In this document: positions 11,031 through 22,212 of the stretch, piece after piece
Layout of the letters: each line of letters begins with the position of its first letter
Position numbering within the stretch: the first letter of the stretch is position 1
Source of the DNA: Anisus vortex
Taxonomy: Eukaryota; Mollusca; Gastropoda; Planorbidae
Length of the DNA stretch: 64,000 nucleotides
Assembly (NCBI GenBank): GCA_949126835.1
Contig: OX421509.1
Span: forward strand, 13,482,420 to 13,546,419
Direction of reading: 5' to 3'
Program-made: the position numbers and the translations under genes
The notes under the pieces: model-generated
The model's input: the letters and a program-made list of their open reading frames with translations, nothing else
The model's database searches: none
Told to the model about the DNA's origin: nothing

Positions 11031-11318
11031 TTATTGAGGCTCACTAGAAGGTCCTAAAGACTGTCTACGATAAGGCGGGAACTGAACTCTGATAACACTA
11101 AGATATCAGTTTCCCGGGAAATAGATAAAAAATAAAAAAATCATGGTCAGCTGAAATTATAGTTATGAACTGAGTATACAGCTTTTTAAATGATGTGTTT
11201 TGGGTAAGGTGTTGATATACATATTTGTTTTTAATGTTTCAGAGAATGTTTAATAATACAGAATCTATCTCTTTTGGTTGCTAGGTTTGTCTGTCTATTC
11301 TCTCTATCTCCTCCCACA
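11031..11318. other. Unassigned sequence
   Basis: AT-rich. A possible tRNA-like segment on the minus strand near 11040-11120 (AGTTCAGTTCCCGCC) is too weak to call. Confidence 0.4.
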
Positions 11319-11413
11319 CAACTGTTCCATCAATCTATCTATTTATTTATCTGTCTGTCTAACTATTTATCTATTTTACTATTTATCTATATATTTAAGC
11401 TCATATATCTATT

Positions 11414-11444
<31 letters not shown>

Positions 11445-11470
11445 CTATATATCTATGTTCAATAGGATCT
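11319..11470. repeat. (TATC/TATT)n microsatellite
   Basis: Imperfect TCTATTTATC repeats ending in a run of TATCTATC and TATATC. Confidence 0.85.
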
Positions 11471-11742
11471 ATCTTTCTGTCTGATTTTATTTTAAGACTT
11501 GAAGTCCTTAGTCTGAAAACACCCGATGACCTCAACACAAATGACCTTTTAAAATAAATAACCCCTCCCTCTTCCGCATCCATTTTCCCCCTATAGTACA
11601 TATCTACTATAGTGACTATCTATAATGATACATGTTATCAAAACTAAATGACCATCTGACGACTGAGGTATAAAACTGACTGCAGGCCCTTACCAACAGA
11701 CGACAAAAGAAATAACCAACGATTCAGCCCGACAGCCCAAAA
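11471..11742. other. Spacer before the 32-bp array
   Basis: Mixed sequence with no recognised feature. It ends in AGCCCGACAGCCCAAAA directly before the first minisatellite unit. Confidence 0.5.
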
Positions 11743-12766
11743 TCTGGAACCACGGACATACTATTGACTAAATATCTGGAGCCACGGACATACTATTGAC
11801 TAAATATCTGGAGCCACGGACATACTATTGAATAAATATCTGGAGCCACGGACATACTATTGACTAAATATCTGGAGCCACGGACATACTATTGACTAAA
11901 TATCTGGAGCCACGGACATACTATTGACTAAATATCTGGAGCCACGGACATACTATTGACTAAATATCCGGAGCCGCGGACATACTATTGACTAAATATC
12001 TGGAGCCACGGACATACTATTGACTAAATATCTGGAGCCACGGACATACTATTGACTAAATATCTGGAGCCACGGACATACTATTGACTAAATATCTGGA
12101 GCCGCGGACATACTATTGACTAAATATCTGGAGCCACGGACATACTATTGACTAAATATCTGGAGCCACGGACATACTATTGACTAAATATCTGGAGCCG
12201 CGGACATACTATTGACTAAATATCTGGAGCCGCGGACATACTATTGACTAAATATCTGGAGCCACGGACATACTATTGACTAAATATCTGGAGCCACGGA
12301 CATACTATTGACTAAATATCTGGAGCCGCGGACATACTATTGACTAAATATCTGGAGCCGCGGACATAGTATTGACTAAATATCTGGAGCCACGGGCATA
12401 CTATTGACTAAATATCTGGAGCCGCGGACATACTATTGACTAAATATCTGGAGCCACGGACATACTATTGACTAAATATATGGAGCCACGGACATACTAT
12501 TGACTAAATATCTGGAGCCACGGACATACTATTGACTAAATATCTGGAGCCGCGGACATACTATTGACTAAATATCTGGAGCCACGGACATACTATTGAC
12601 TAAATATCTGGAGCCGCGGACATACTATTGACTAAGTATCTGGAGCCACGGACATACTATTGACTAAATATCTGGAGCCGCGGACATACTATTGACTAAA
12701 TATCTGGAGCCACGGACATACTATTGACTAAATATCTAGAGCCACGGACATACTATTGACTAAATA
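11743..12766. repeat. 32-bp minisatellite, 32 uninterrupted units
   Basis: Units begin TCTGGAGCCACGGACATACT and end ATTGACTAAATA. Starts fall every 32 bp from 11743 to 12735 with no length change, so 32 units fill exactly 1024 bp. One position alternates between GCCACGG and GCCGCGG. The second form, which creates a CCGCGG palindrome, occurs in units 8, 12, 15, 16, 19, 20, 22, 26, 28 and 30. Other differences are rare single changes (for example unit 3 GAATAAATA, unit 20 CATAGT, unit 32 TCTAGAG). No protein is implied, because TAA or TGA stops recur in each unit. Confidence 0.98.
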
Positions 12767-13274
12767 TCCGTACGGGTCAAGCTGAGCCGCTGGTCCATTC
12801 CGGACTGCTCACGTGTAAATAGACATTTGGCTAGAGAGAACAAGTAAAACACACACATACACACATACACGCACACACACACACACATACACACACAAAG
12901 GTATACAAATGTCAGATGGGGTCAAGAAAGAGAAAAGGCTGGCTTTAGGGTGTGTTATTTTTGGTGATCCAAGCTTTTTAAAAAAAGGGAGGTAAGGGCG
13001 ATAATTAACGTTGTATAACTCTGGAATTGAGCTGTTGTTGTTTTTTCATAAGATACTGGATGAGTAATGTTCCCTTGATGAAAAAAAAAACAAATGGATA
13101 AGAGCAGTGGGGGAGGGAGGGGGTGGGTTGTAGACGGTGAGCGGGGGCGCGTGAAACAGATACGACAGTGTGGTCAAATAGGAAATTAAACTCAGGGGTG
13201 GGGGGGGGGGGAGTGGCGAGACTGTGGGGCAATGGGTATGGTGAGTGGTTGGAGAAGGGGAGAGCAGGACGCGA
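12767..13274. other. Spacer with CA run and G homopolymer
   Basis: ACACACAC repeats lie at 12850-12898 and a G run at about 13199-13210. Open frames over this interval extend from the neighbouring GA tract and have no recognisable domain. Confidence 0.6.
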
Positions 13275-13361
13275 GTGCCAGAGAGAGAGAGAGAGAGTGA
13301 GTGATAGTGAGAGAGAGAGAGAATGAGTAAGAGAGAGAAGAGAGAATGAGGAAGTGAGCGT

Positions 13362-13392
<31 letters not shown>

Positions 13393-13498
13393 CCTGTGAG
13401 AGTGAGTGAGAAAGAGAGTATAAGAGAGAAAATGAGAGAGTGTCAGATAGAGAGAAAGAGAGAGAGAATGAGAGAGAAAGAGAGAGAGAGAAAGGAAA
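13275..13498. repeat. GA-rich polypurine tract
   Basis: GAGAGA runs with GTGAGTGA and GAATGAG interruptions, purine on the + strand. Confidence 0.9.
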
Positions 13499-13794
13499 AA
13501 TAAACTCATTGACAATCATTGTTGTCACAATGGCAAAATGTTTTGTTTATTTTTGTTCTTTCTTTCTTTCATTCCATTCTTTTTTTTTTTTATATTTGGG
13601 GGACGATTTTAGCGTGAGGACGGTCATTGAATTATCCGAGAAGAGTTCTAGCCCTTGTCTCTAGGGACGCTAGAGTGAAAGAAAGTAGGAAAAGAAGATA
13701 GGAAGATAGAAAAGAAAAAAAAAATATTAAGAGTGAATGAGCCACTTGAAACAAAAAAAGGATCTATTTTTAGGAGGTAGAGTTGATTGTGAAG
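13499..13794. other. Unassigned sequence
   Basis: T-rich then A-rich mixed sequence. No feature recognised. Confidence 0.5.
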
Positions 13795-14145
13795 ACAGTC
13801 TATATGTGTGTCTGTGTGACTTTGTGTGTATCTTTGTGCGTATATTTGTGTGTGTCTTTGTGTAGGCCTACCTATCATTGTGTGTGTCTTTTTGTATCTG
13901 TATGTGTCTTTATGTAACTTTTGTGTGTCTTTGTGTGTCTTTGTGTGTCTTTGTGTAGCTTTGTGTGTGCCTTTGTATGTGTGTCTTTGTGTATCTTTGT
14001 GTGACTTTGCAAGTCTGTGTGTGCGTGTTTTTTTTGTGCTTTTGTGTGTGTCTGTGTCTTTATGTGTGTCATTATGTATGCCTTTGTGTGCATCTTTGTT
14101 TTTTTTTGTGTGTTTTTGTGCGTGTATGTGTGTGTCTTTGTGGAA
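13795..14145. repeat. TG-rich tandem repeat around TGTGTCTTTG
   Basis: Degenerate 10-14 bp units of TGTGTGTCTTTG. Cysteine/valine-rich frames on the + strand and threonine/histidine-rich frames on the minus strand both come from the repeat. Confidence 0.9.
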
Positions 14146-14711
14146 AACAAAAACAAAGTAATATTGGATATACAGCTAAATGGTGAGTTATGCAGACAGA
14201 CAGACAGACAGATAGTCAAGAAGACAGAAAGATTAGCCCATCGCCCCTCTCCCCCCCCCACCCACCCACCCCGCGCTATCTACCCTAATCACATTATAAA
14301 CGTGCCGTCTTTCAGTAACCTGCACCTATCCCATAATTTCTATACTTACTTACTCACCTAGACATGTAAGTAGTCCACCACGGCGGTATCTTTTAGACCT
14401 GACAATGGAACGTCCCAGGACTCGGCAAACCAAACTTAATGTTTCACTTCGCGCGAGCTCTGAAAGAGATAACAACACAGAAAATGTTTTAATGATAAGG
14501 TAAACAGAAAGCATCCATCATGCCACAGCACAAACAAACAAAAACAACACTACAATAACAAAACAATAACAAAACAATAACAAAACTATAACAAAAGCGA
14601 AACAAGGTCGTGAAGTGGAAAACTATTTACAAGTTATCCGATAACATTCAGGGACAAAGTCTGTTTATTGCCTGTTTCTAGGTTGGCATTGACTTGAGGC
14701 GAAATAAGGAG
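14146..14711. other. Unassigned sequence
   Basis: A short CAGA run (14192-14213), a C run near 14252 and CAATAACAAAA repeats (about 14545-14597). The last ~100 bp may belong to the upstream end of the LINE-A copy that follows but do not read as protein. Confidence 0.5.
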
Positions 14712-15140
14712 GTTGGTAAAAAAGCTGCAAGGTTTCATTACTAGCGAATGTTTATAACTGAAAAGAGTAAAACCAATAGTCAAATCAGTAAACCTAGAAA
14801 CACTAGAGGACAGAAGGGCAAATAGTAAAGTATAATAATACATAAAGCATTAAACTCTAATTTAGAAATACAACACGTTTAATTAAGCTTTTACAATAGT
14901 CGGATAAACATAAGAAAAACAAAAAAAATTCTTATCCCTAATGCGAGAACAAATGCATATAACTATTTCTTACTTCGCGAGTGGCATCCGGGCATGAAAT
15001 GGGTTGCCTGAACAAACCAGGTAAACCAGTAACACAATTTAAAACACTAATCAAAAGGCAAGACCAGATTCAGACCACGAATTAACGTAAAACGCAATAA
15101 TCTTCTTTATAGAAGTAGCGTTTGTAATATATAAGATAAG
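14712..15140 (+). mobile_element. LINE-A 3' end, longest uninterrupted copy
   Basis: A 5'-truncated non-LTR retrotransposon. The + strand carries remnants in order: KKAARF near 14719, VKSVNLETLEDRRA (about 14781-14822), and a decayed ..W.PGMKWVA/GCLNKPGKP segment near 14990-15020. A ~100-bp 3' UTR ends in CTGTAATATATAAGATAAG-like sequence at 15140. L.W/NLE.LE.RR and FFP..I..WN.LP are hallmarks of the C-terminus of APE-type non-LTR reverse transcriptases. Stop codons and frame changes show it is dead. The segment CACTAGAG (14801-14808) is uninterrupted here, whereas the copy at 52290-55165 carries a hAT insertion at that point. Confidence 0.9.
14717..15025 (+). pseudogene. Reverse transcriptase C-terminus relic (LINE-A)
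   Basis: This is the decayed coding part of the LINE-A copy. Before truncation the product would have been the ORF2 polyprotein that makes and inserts cDNA. Only the region after the polymerase domain remains. In-frame stops occur just after DRRANSKV, and the family motif FFPSGI.AWNGLP, seen better at 6575 (minus) and 55000 (plus), is frame-shifted. Clade (CR1, L2 or Jockey-like) cannot be decided from this fragment. Confidence 0.75.
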
Positions 15141-15252
15141 TAGGGTACTTTTATTGTAAGGAGTTAAACTAGACGAACGAATCGGGGCATGCAGAGGGTT
15201 ACCTTGAGCAGACCAAGATAGCTAACAACTTAACACAGTTTAAAACCACAAA
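15141..15252. other. Spacer with LINE-like words
   Basis: Contains GGGGCATGCAGAGGGTTACC, TGAGCAGACCA, AACACAGTTTAAAACCACAAA and similar words that echo the LINE-A 3' region. It may be a second, strongly decayed LINE fragment that seeded the adjacent 11-bp array. Confidence 0.4.
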
Positions 15253-15575
15253 TCAAACCATGGGTAAACCACGGATAAACCACGGGTAAACCACAGGTAA
15301 ACCACGGGTAAATCACGGGTAAATCACAGGTAAATCACGGGCAAATCACGGGTTAATCACGAGAAAATCACGGGTAAATCACGGGTAAATCACGGGAAAC
15401 TCACAGGTAAATCACGGGTAAATCAGGGGTAAAGCACAGGTAAATCACGGGTAAATCACGGGTAAATCACGGGTAAATCACGGGAAAATCACAGGTAAAT
15501 CACGGGTAAATCAGGGTAAAGCACAGGTAAATCACGGGTAAATCACGGGTAAATCATAGGTAAACCATGGGTAAA
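15253..15575. repeat. 11-bp minisatellite TAAATCACGGG
   Basis: About 29 units of TAAATCACGGG, with variants TAAACCACGGG, TAAATCACAGG and TAAAGCACAGG. The first units carry CC and CAT variants, while the middle is more uniform. A block of units (CACGGGAAAATCACAGG to TAAAGCACAGG) appears twice, at about 15380-15440 and 15478-15530, suggesting a duplication of several units. Confidence 0.95.
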
Positions 15576-16267
15576 GCGTAAAACACAACAAACTTTTGTT
15601 TAAGCTCTCTCTCTCCCTCTTTGTGTGTGTGTGTGTGAATACACTATTACATTGTTAATATGTTAAGTTGATAAAACAAATTATCCCAAGTTGATGTAAA
15701 CATAAAGATAAGCACTCGATATCATAAGGATAATAACGGAAAAGAAATAAACCAACATCCCCCCATCCCCCCCCCCCCCCCCGCGGATAAGAGGAGATAA
15801 CTGATGTACGACAAGAGAAAGAGAGAGAGAGAGAGACGCCTGGATGATTTACAATCCCGATAAAAAGAAACAGATAGGCAGCATAGACATATAAATAGAA
15901 TTCTTCAAACTCCGCCCACTTGTAATGGCGGCGCAATAAGGAAACACGGGAAGATAATTCTTGGATGGGGGTAGATAACTCTCGTTAATATATTCAAAGC
16001 GAAACCGGCTCAGCGAAGCATACAATGATGATAGATGATTAGATCAATAAAACCGTTAAGTGTGTGTGTGTGTGAGGGGGGGGGGGTTAGGGCGCACACA
16101 AAAAGGGTGCCTTGTGGTTTTTGTGTGGCAGAGTGTGTGGTCACAATAGACTTGTGGCTGGGACCTGTTGTCGTAAATGAGTTGGCTGGAAGTCGGTCAG
16201 CTTGCGGACTGGGTCAATGAGTTCACAAAGGAGGCACGGGGAGTCGGCGCAGGGGCGTATGGGGGGG
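15576..16267. other. Spacer with CT/TG runs and a C homopolymer
   Basis: CTCTCTCTC and GTGTGTGTG at 15604-15638, about 17 consecutive C at 15766-15782, GA run near 15818-15835, and a second TG plus G run at 16059-16086. No gene recognised. Confidence 0.6.
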
Positions 16268-16358
16268 GGAATGGTCATTGTACTAGCCACACAATCACCT
16301 AGTATGCCGTGGCCACCGTAACTGGTGAACGCTGCTTCACAGGCCCTATTGATCAAAA
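16268..16358 (+). mobile_element. SINE-A fragment, 3' part
   Basis: Matches the family from the CATTGT.CT.GCCACACAAT block through CTAGTATGCCGTGGCCAC and GTGAACGCTGCTTCAC to CCCTATTGATCAA. Head and extreme tail are missing. Confidence 0.85.
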
Positions 16359-16811
16359 CCCCCAACTCATTTTTGCAAATGGCATTCCTCCATGATTATC
16401 CGAATGGTTACGGCGCCGACTCGATGATCTCACGTAAATAGTCAGCATTCAAATACACCCAAAAATATCCCCCACTCCTCCCCCCCCCCCATCCTCACCC
16501 ATTTCCCTCATTTCTCATTTAAAAAAAAAAAATTAATTTTAAGAGAACAAAATAACTGAAATTTGATAAATGATATGGCTGGCGGAACTACAAAACGAAA
16601 AAAATGGCGTCTTCACACCACTCAATTGTTCGTGATGTGAAATCTCGCAATAAAACACGCCACAGTGCTTGGTCACGTGAATGCATCGTATGGAAACGAT
16701 TGAAGTTTACGCACGCATTCACCTGTATGTTCACATATTCACTTCACATTTACGTAATTATATGTAAAAAAATAAAAAAAATACTGTGGTGTTATTTTTT
16801 ATGTCAAATAT
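16359..16811. other. Unassigned sequence
   Basis: A weak tRNA-like start (GATTATCCGAATGGTTACGG near 16396) has no box B. A C run lies at about 16482-16490, followed by AT-rich sequence. No gene recognised. Confidence 0.5.
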
Positions 16812-17156
16812 GTTCAGAAGGGCAAACAGTAAAGTAGTAATAATGCATTAGGCATTAAATTCTAATTTAGAAACACGATAACAACCTGTTGAAATGCTCA
16901 GATAAACATAAGGACAAAAACACTTTCCTTATCTCTTATGCAATAACCAAAGCATTTAAATTATATTTCTTCTTGGGTGGTATCCTGGCCTGGAATGGGT
17001 TGCCTGAACAAAACCAGGAAAAAACCAGTCAACTTATCATTTAAAAACACTCATCAAAAATACAAGACTTAGACTCAGATTACGACTAAGCGTAGGACGC
17101 AGTAATCTTCTGTATAGAGTATAGAAGAAGCGTCTGTAACATATTTAAGATAAGAT
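16812..17156 (+). mobile_element. LINE-A 3' end, 5'-truncated
   Basis: Begins within the segment that encodes DRRAK (CAGAAGGGCAAACAGTAAAG) and runs through GCTCAGATAAACATAAGGAC, the degenerate FF..GI.AWNGLP region near 16966-17000 and AGCGTAGGACGCAGTAATC to the TAACATATTTAAGATAAGAT end. A small internal duplication (TATAGAGTATAGAAG) lies near 17115. The segment at 16891-16904 (GAAATGCTCAGATA) is uninterrupted, whereas the copy at 52-55 kb has a LINE-B insertion there. Confidence 0.9.
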
Positions 17157-18956
17157 GGACAGATGCAGCCCCCGGACCTTGGTGCGTACACATAATATCT
17201 ATGTCAATTCACGTATTTAAATGAAAGCTTGTAAGAGACGTTGTAGGTTGAGGGAGAAGGGCACGTAAGCAAGGAACAAACCGGAAGTACTTGTTTCACT
17301 CATTAGGCTTTTAGTATTATTTTCATTTTATCGTTGTTTTTTCAATTGTACTTTTTGTTTAAGGGGAAGATAATTCAAACTAAACTCGTTCAAGACGGGT
17401 CATTTCTCTAGAGTGGGTAATCTGCCCATTATTGTTTAGAGGTTTTTGATTGCGTCTTCCAGACATGTCTTTATTAGGATCGTATGAGAAAACAGCGTTG
17501 GTATTTGTTCTTTATCTTGAAAAATGATTCTATCTTTTTAACAATCATAATCTTGTGTTGCTGTTTATTGCCTTTCTGTTGAGTGGTTTTTCTGTTAAAA
17601 GGTTTGTCTGTTCGGTGGTTTGTCTGTTCAGTGGTTTGTCTGTTTGTGGTTCTATTTAAGCGTTTTGTCTGTATGCTGTCTGTTTTCTGGTTGGTCTATA
17701 ATCTTGTTTTGTACTAGTTAACAATCTACCCACCACCCTCACCCCCACAAACACTGCATTTCTGAACCAGATTATAGGAAATGAAGTGAAAGAGCGAAAT
17801 CTCAAGGGAGATAATACTTCACAAAGACAACTCCTTTAGTTTCTAGTGGATTATCCTCATTACTTTAATCTTAAGACCACACATGGGTGGACCAATGGTT
17901 CGTCATTTCTGTCCGTCTGTTGTTTGTCTGTCTGTCCGAGTCTCAGCACGCACGTATGCAAATCTCACCGCATTCCCCCCCCCCACACACACACACACGT
18001 TTGTATTTTAAATATTATATTTCTTCATTCAGAAATGGTCGAACATTGCATCAATCATCCAGCAATTAGAAAATAAATATTCAACGTTTGGGTGATGCAC
18101 TGGGTTGGCCACATTACCATCAGTCGCCTCGCCTCCCAAAAGTTTAAATTATAATATGAAAAACGATAATAAATGTCGTTTTGAGAGTAATTTTAAAAGC
18201 GCAAATACGTAAAAAAATAAAAAATAAGACAGGATGACGTCATCAAATCGAGTGTAGGTCTACTGTTTGCCGTATGAACAGCTAAAAAAGAAAACGCATG
18301 TATTTTTCATAACGGTCAAAAAGGATTCAGAAAGTTTTATTGTAAAGATGGTTTGTGTTCGTGCTAATAGACATTTCTTTTTTTTTTCCTCTAAATATTT
18401 CTTTCGTTGATGGAGAAGGCGTGGTACGGTGGGGGGCAAGGGAGGGAGGAGGGCGTTTGTAAATCTGGTCCGTCCAGGGTCCATAAAGGTTAAACGGTGG
18501 CTTTCTAAAATATACACCAATGGCTTCCCTTTGTTTATTCACGTGCTGGTCACGTGGGAGGGTCATGTGATGAGGCCGTATGGCGCAGACGTGAGCCAAG
18601 ACTAACGTGGATTGAATGGGGGTGGGTTGGGGGCCAGGGCGGGAGGTAGGTGGGAGGGTGGGGGGCGGTTGAGTGTATTAAACCTGTACATGCCTAGCCA
18701 AAAGTCTTTTTTTTTTTGGTTAGAACAGAAATCTTTATGTTTCAAACCAGGGTTTCGGAGCATGGAGCCCGGAGCGGGTAGCCGTGAAGCCTTGGGGGTA
18801 GCTCCAGCAATGACAAGACAATATGCTACTATTCCACTAGTCCTCTTGCAAAACGTAAACAAAGAAAATTTATCTTAAGAAATTGATTATTTGTTGTTGT
18901 TGTTTTTTTTTTTTTTACAAAAAACTTATGTTCTTGATGATTACACTGTCTTTGCT
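17157..18956. other. 1.8 kb with no recognisable gene
   Basis: Contains a short degenerate tandem of GGTTTGTCTGTTCGGT words (17580-17650), a C plus CA run at 17975-17998, G-rich sequence at 18425-18450 and 18615-18670, and T homopolymers near 18375 and 18708. Open frames on both strands (17846-18878) lack domain character. Confidence 0.55.
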
Positions 18957-19030
18957 GAATTGCGGTGGTACAGCTGCAGTGCTTTCGGTTTGCCTTTCCT
19001 GAGGTCTTGTGGTTCGAATCCACTACCCAA
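18957..19030 (+). mobile_element. tRNA-like sequence, SINE head or tRNA pseudogene
   Basis: GCGGTGGTACAGCTGCAGTG (box-A region, 18961-18980) is followed by GAGGTCTTGTGGTTCGAATCC (box B GGTTCGAATCC at 19010-19020). The spacing of boxes is tRNA-like. The acceptor stem does not close convincingly, so I call it tRNA-derived rather than a functional tRNA gene. Confidence 0.5.
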
Positions 19031-19257
19031 CTCTTTTATTATTTGGATGGAAAAGTAAAATGTGAATGGGCATCGATCTGGCTACACCTTGCCCCTCGTA
19101 AGTCGTGGCCAAGGAAGTTTATTTTGAACGTTTCTATCCCTATGTAGCAAGAATAGGATAGTTTTTCTTTACAATGTATTTCTAGAATTAACACCGTAAT
19201 ATTATAGACAGGTTTCAGGAATAACATTTAGTAATACGAAATAATAGATATATTTAC

Positions 19258-19985
19258 AAGAAAGAGAGAGAGAGAGAGAGAGTGCGTAAATGAGTGAGTG
19301 AGTGACAGAGAGATAATGAGTGAGTGAGATATATATTCTGAGAGAGATAGAGACTGGGGTTGAGAGAGAGAGAGAGAGACAGTGAGAGAGAAGGTGAGAG
19401 AGATAGAGAGTGAGTTAATGACAGAGAGAGATGTTGAGAGAGAGAAGTGAGAAAATGAGATAGAGACTGAGAGAGAAAAGAGAGTGAGAGAGAGATAGAG
19501 CGAGTGACAGAGAGAGTGAGAGAGAACGAGTGACAGAGAGAGAGTGAGAGAGAGATAGAACGAGTGACAGAGAGAGTGAGAGAGAGATAGAACGAGTGAC
19601 AGAGAGAGTGAGAGAGATAGAACGAGTGACAGAGAGAGTGAGTGAGATAGAACGAGTGACAGAGAGAGTGAGAGAGAGATAGAACGAGTGACAGAGAGAG
19701 TGAGAGAGAGATAGAACGAGTGACAGAGAGAGTGAGAGAGATAGAACGAGTGACAGAGAGAGTGAGAGAGAGATAGAACGAGTGACAGAGAGAGTGAGTA
19801 ACAGAGAGAGTGAGTGACAGAGAGTAAGGGATAGAGATAGACACACACACACAGTGAGAGTGTGAGAGTGACAGAGAGAGAGACAGAGAGAGAGTGAGTG
19901 ACAGAGAGAAAGAGAGCGAGTGAATGAAAGAGAAAGCGAGCGATAGAGAACTAGAGACAGAGAGAGAAAGAGAAAGAGAGAAACA
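19258..19985. repeat. GA/GACA minisatellite, 32-bp core unit
   Basis: Outer parts are loose GAGAGA and GTGAGTGACAGA repeats. Between about 19500 and 19800 a unit of roughly 32 bp built from GAACGAGTGACAGAGAGAG and TGAGAGAGAGATA recurs about nine times, with some units 4-6 bp shorter. The + strand is purine apart from T and C in GTGACAG. Leucine/serine ORFs on the minus strand are by-products. Confidence 0.95.
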
Positions 19986-20284
19986 TTGCTGAATAAAACA
20001 TGTTTAAAACATCGACTATAATCGAACCCTTTAAAAAAAAACATTTATTTTTCCTCAATTATTGATTGACCATACCACTTAGCGTAATGTAAATTATTCA
20101 AACAATTTTAAAGAGCAAGAATTTTTTCTGTTATTGGCTATCTCGCTCTATAGACCATGAAGGCTTTCAATGTACTGACTGAAGAAAATATAAAAGCTTT
20201 TATAGAACCAACTATAAACATATATACAACTTTGCTCCCCTCGAACATTTCGTCTCGATGTTGTAGTTTGTTAATATTGTGATA
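19986..20284. other. Unassigned AT-rich sequence
   Basis: No repeat or coding feature recognised. Confidence 0.5.
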
Positions 20285-20306
20285 TTAATATATATATATA
20301 TTTATA

Positions 20307-20395
<89 letters not shown>
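20285..20395. repeat. (TA)n dinucleotide microsatellite
   Basis: Over 100 bp of TA alternation, perfect after 20313. It could extrude a cruciform in supercoiled DNA. Confidence 0.95.
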
Positions 20396-20397
<2 letters not shown>

Positions 20398-20430
20398 GCT
20401 TAAGAAGAAAAAATGTTGCAGATTTAGTCG

Positions 20431-20690
20431 TAAAGTAAAGTAAAAGGAACCCCGTCAGACCAAATTGATCCATAGGGCCGGTGAACCAGGGTTCGCCAGT
20501 TTCTGTGGCCACGGCATACTAGGGCGATTGTGTGGCCAGCTGCCTTTACTACACCAAAAACTAATTTCAGGTACTCATCGGAGCTGAGTAGACTCTAGGG
20601 ACACCCTCGAGTCCCTGGAAAAATAAAATCCTAGCCTTCACCGGGATTAGAACCCAGGACCTTCGGTACACCAGCTCGACCACCTTTATA
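20431..20690 (-). mobile_element. SINE-A copy, nearly full length
   Basis: In reverse order from the tail: TAAAGTAAAGTAAA, CCAAATTGATCCATAGGGCC, TTTCTGTGGCCACGGCATAC, GTGTGGCCAGC, AGTAGACTCTAGGGACACCC, then a box B seen as GGGATTAGAACCCAGGACC (about 20642-20660) and CTTCGGTACACCAGCTCGACCAC for the tRNA head. The GGGCATTGTG segment is shortened. Confidence 0.9.
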
Positions 20691-21106
20691 CATACACGAG
20701 TAAAATTGCAATAATAAGGTTGTTTAATTGAAAATACGAAAGTTAAGATCATATGACAAAATGTCACGGATGACGTCAATTTTTTTTTTATGAGAATGCT
20801 ATTGGCTATTTTTTTTAAATTTAAGAATATGACGTCCCTTCCGGTAGAATCCGCCATTTTTAGTGGCGCTTTTTCTTTTCTTTTCGTTTCAATTTGCGAA
20901 GTACTTCATTTTAAAGCGCACAATTATACGGAAAGGCATTTTTATGTGTGTGTTTCTGGAACTTTTAGGGAGGGGGATATGGGGGGGGGGGGCGGTGTGG
21001 AAGAAGGGGGTTGGGGGCGGCGTAAATGTTGGCACGGGTTTGATGTATTAATGCATTACAGCTCCGCCCCTTCCGGGTGAGTACAGACGTTTACTGTGTC
21101 AGGATA
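20691..21106. other. Spacer with G homopolymer
   Basis: AT-rich sequence containing GTGACGTCA-like words near 20769. A G-rich block (20969-21020) precedes the GA array. Confidence 0.5.
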
Positions 21107-21684
21107 AGAGAGAGAGAGAGAGCGAGAAGGAGAAAGATAGGTAGAGAGAGAGAAAGAGAGAGATAGAGAAAGAAAGAGAGAAAGAGAGAGAGAAAGAGAG
21201 AGATAGTGAAAGAGAGATAGAAAGAGAGAGAGAAAGAGAGAGAGAAAGAAAGAGAGAAAGAAAGATAGAGAGAGAAAGAGAGAGAGAAAGAGAGAGATGG
21301 AGAAAGAAAGAGAGATAGAAAGAGAGAGAGAAGGAGAGAGAGAAAAAGAAAGAGAGAAAGAAAGATAGAGAGAAAGAGAGAGAGCAAGATAGAGAAAGAA
21401 AGAGAGAGAAAGAGAGAGATAGAGAAAGAAAGAGAGAAAGAAAGAGAGAGAAAGAGAGAGAGAGCAGGATAGAGAGAGAAAGAGAGAGATAGAGAAAGAA
21501 AGAGAGAGAAAGAGAGAGAGAGCAAGATAGAGAGAGAAAGAGAGAGATAGAGAAAGAAAGAGAGAGAAAGAGAGAGATAGAGAAAGAAAGAGAGAAAGAA
21601 AGAGAGAGAAAGAGAGAGAGAGCAGGATAGAGAGAGAAATAGAGAGAGAAAGAAAGAGAGAGAGAAAGAGAGAAAGAAAGAGAT
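21107..21684. repeat. GA-rich polypurine array
   Basis: Mixed units of GAGAGAAA and GATAGAGAAAGAAAG. Larger blocks containing GAGAGCAGGATAG or GAGAGCAAGATAG recur at about 21380, 21461, 21520 and 21618, indicating a higher-order unit of roughly 60-100 bp. Purine on the + strand. Long minus-strand Ser/Leu/Phe frames are by-products. Confidence 0.95.
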
Positions 21685-22212
21685 GGGCGAAAAACAGCAA
21701 CGTAGGTCATTGAAACAAACACAGACATACACTGACACACTGACACACGCATACACACCCTCACTCATAAAGTTAATAAAGTTATTTAAATTCATGAAAT
21801 TTGAATCAAGAAATAATTCTTTCTTTTGCCAATTTTGAAAATCAATGCAGAAAACAAACAAAAACTTATAAAAAAAAAAAATAGGCTAATAGAATTTTAG
21901 AGTTATCTTTCCCTGCCATTTTGTTTTTCTTTAAATCGCCTGTTGGGCGATTGTGTTCTATTTTTAGAACAATTCACAGCAGTATAGTTTTGTTATTTAT
22001 TATGTTTTTCTGTGTGTGTGTGTGTTTGTGTTTTTTATTAATATAAATATTGTCTGTTATGTAAATTCTTTTATGCTAAGACAAAATAAAATTCCTGTGT
22101 TTCAATACATCAATAATGAAAGTAATTTTTTTTTTTTTTTTAAATAATGCAAAAGTAATTGAAAATTGATTTTTTGGGGAAAATTTCTTTGTAATATATA
22201 TTATGAACGGGC
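21685..22212. other. Unassigned AT-rich sequence
   Basis: T and A homopolymers near 21870 and 22125 and a short TG run near 22013. Nothing else recognised. Confidence 0.5.

Noticed and set aside
11743..12766. CRISPR array
   Set aside because: Units are contiguous 32-mers with no variable spacers, in an animal-type sequence without cas genes. The same reasoning applies to the 28-, 37-, 45- and 49-bp arrays.
18957..19030. Functional tRNA gene
   Set aside because: Boxes A and B are present, but I could not close the acceptor stem or place a standard anticodon arm.
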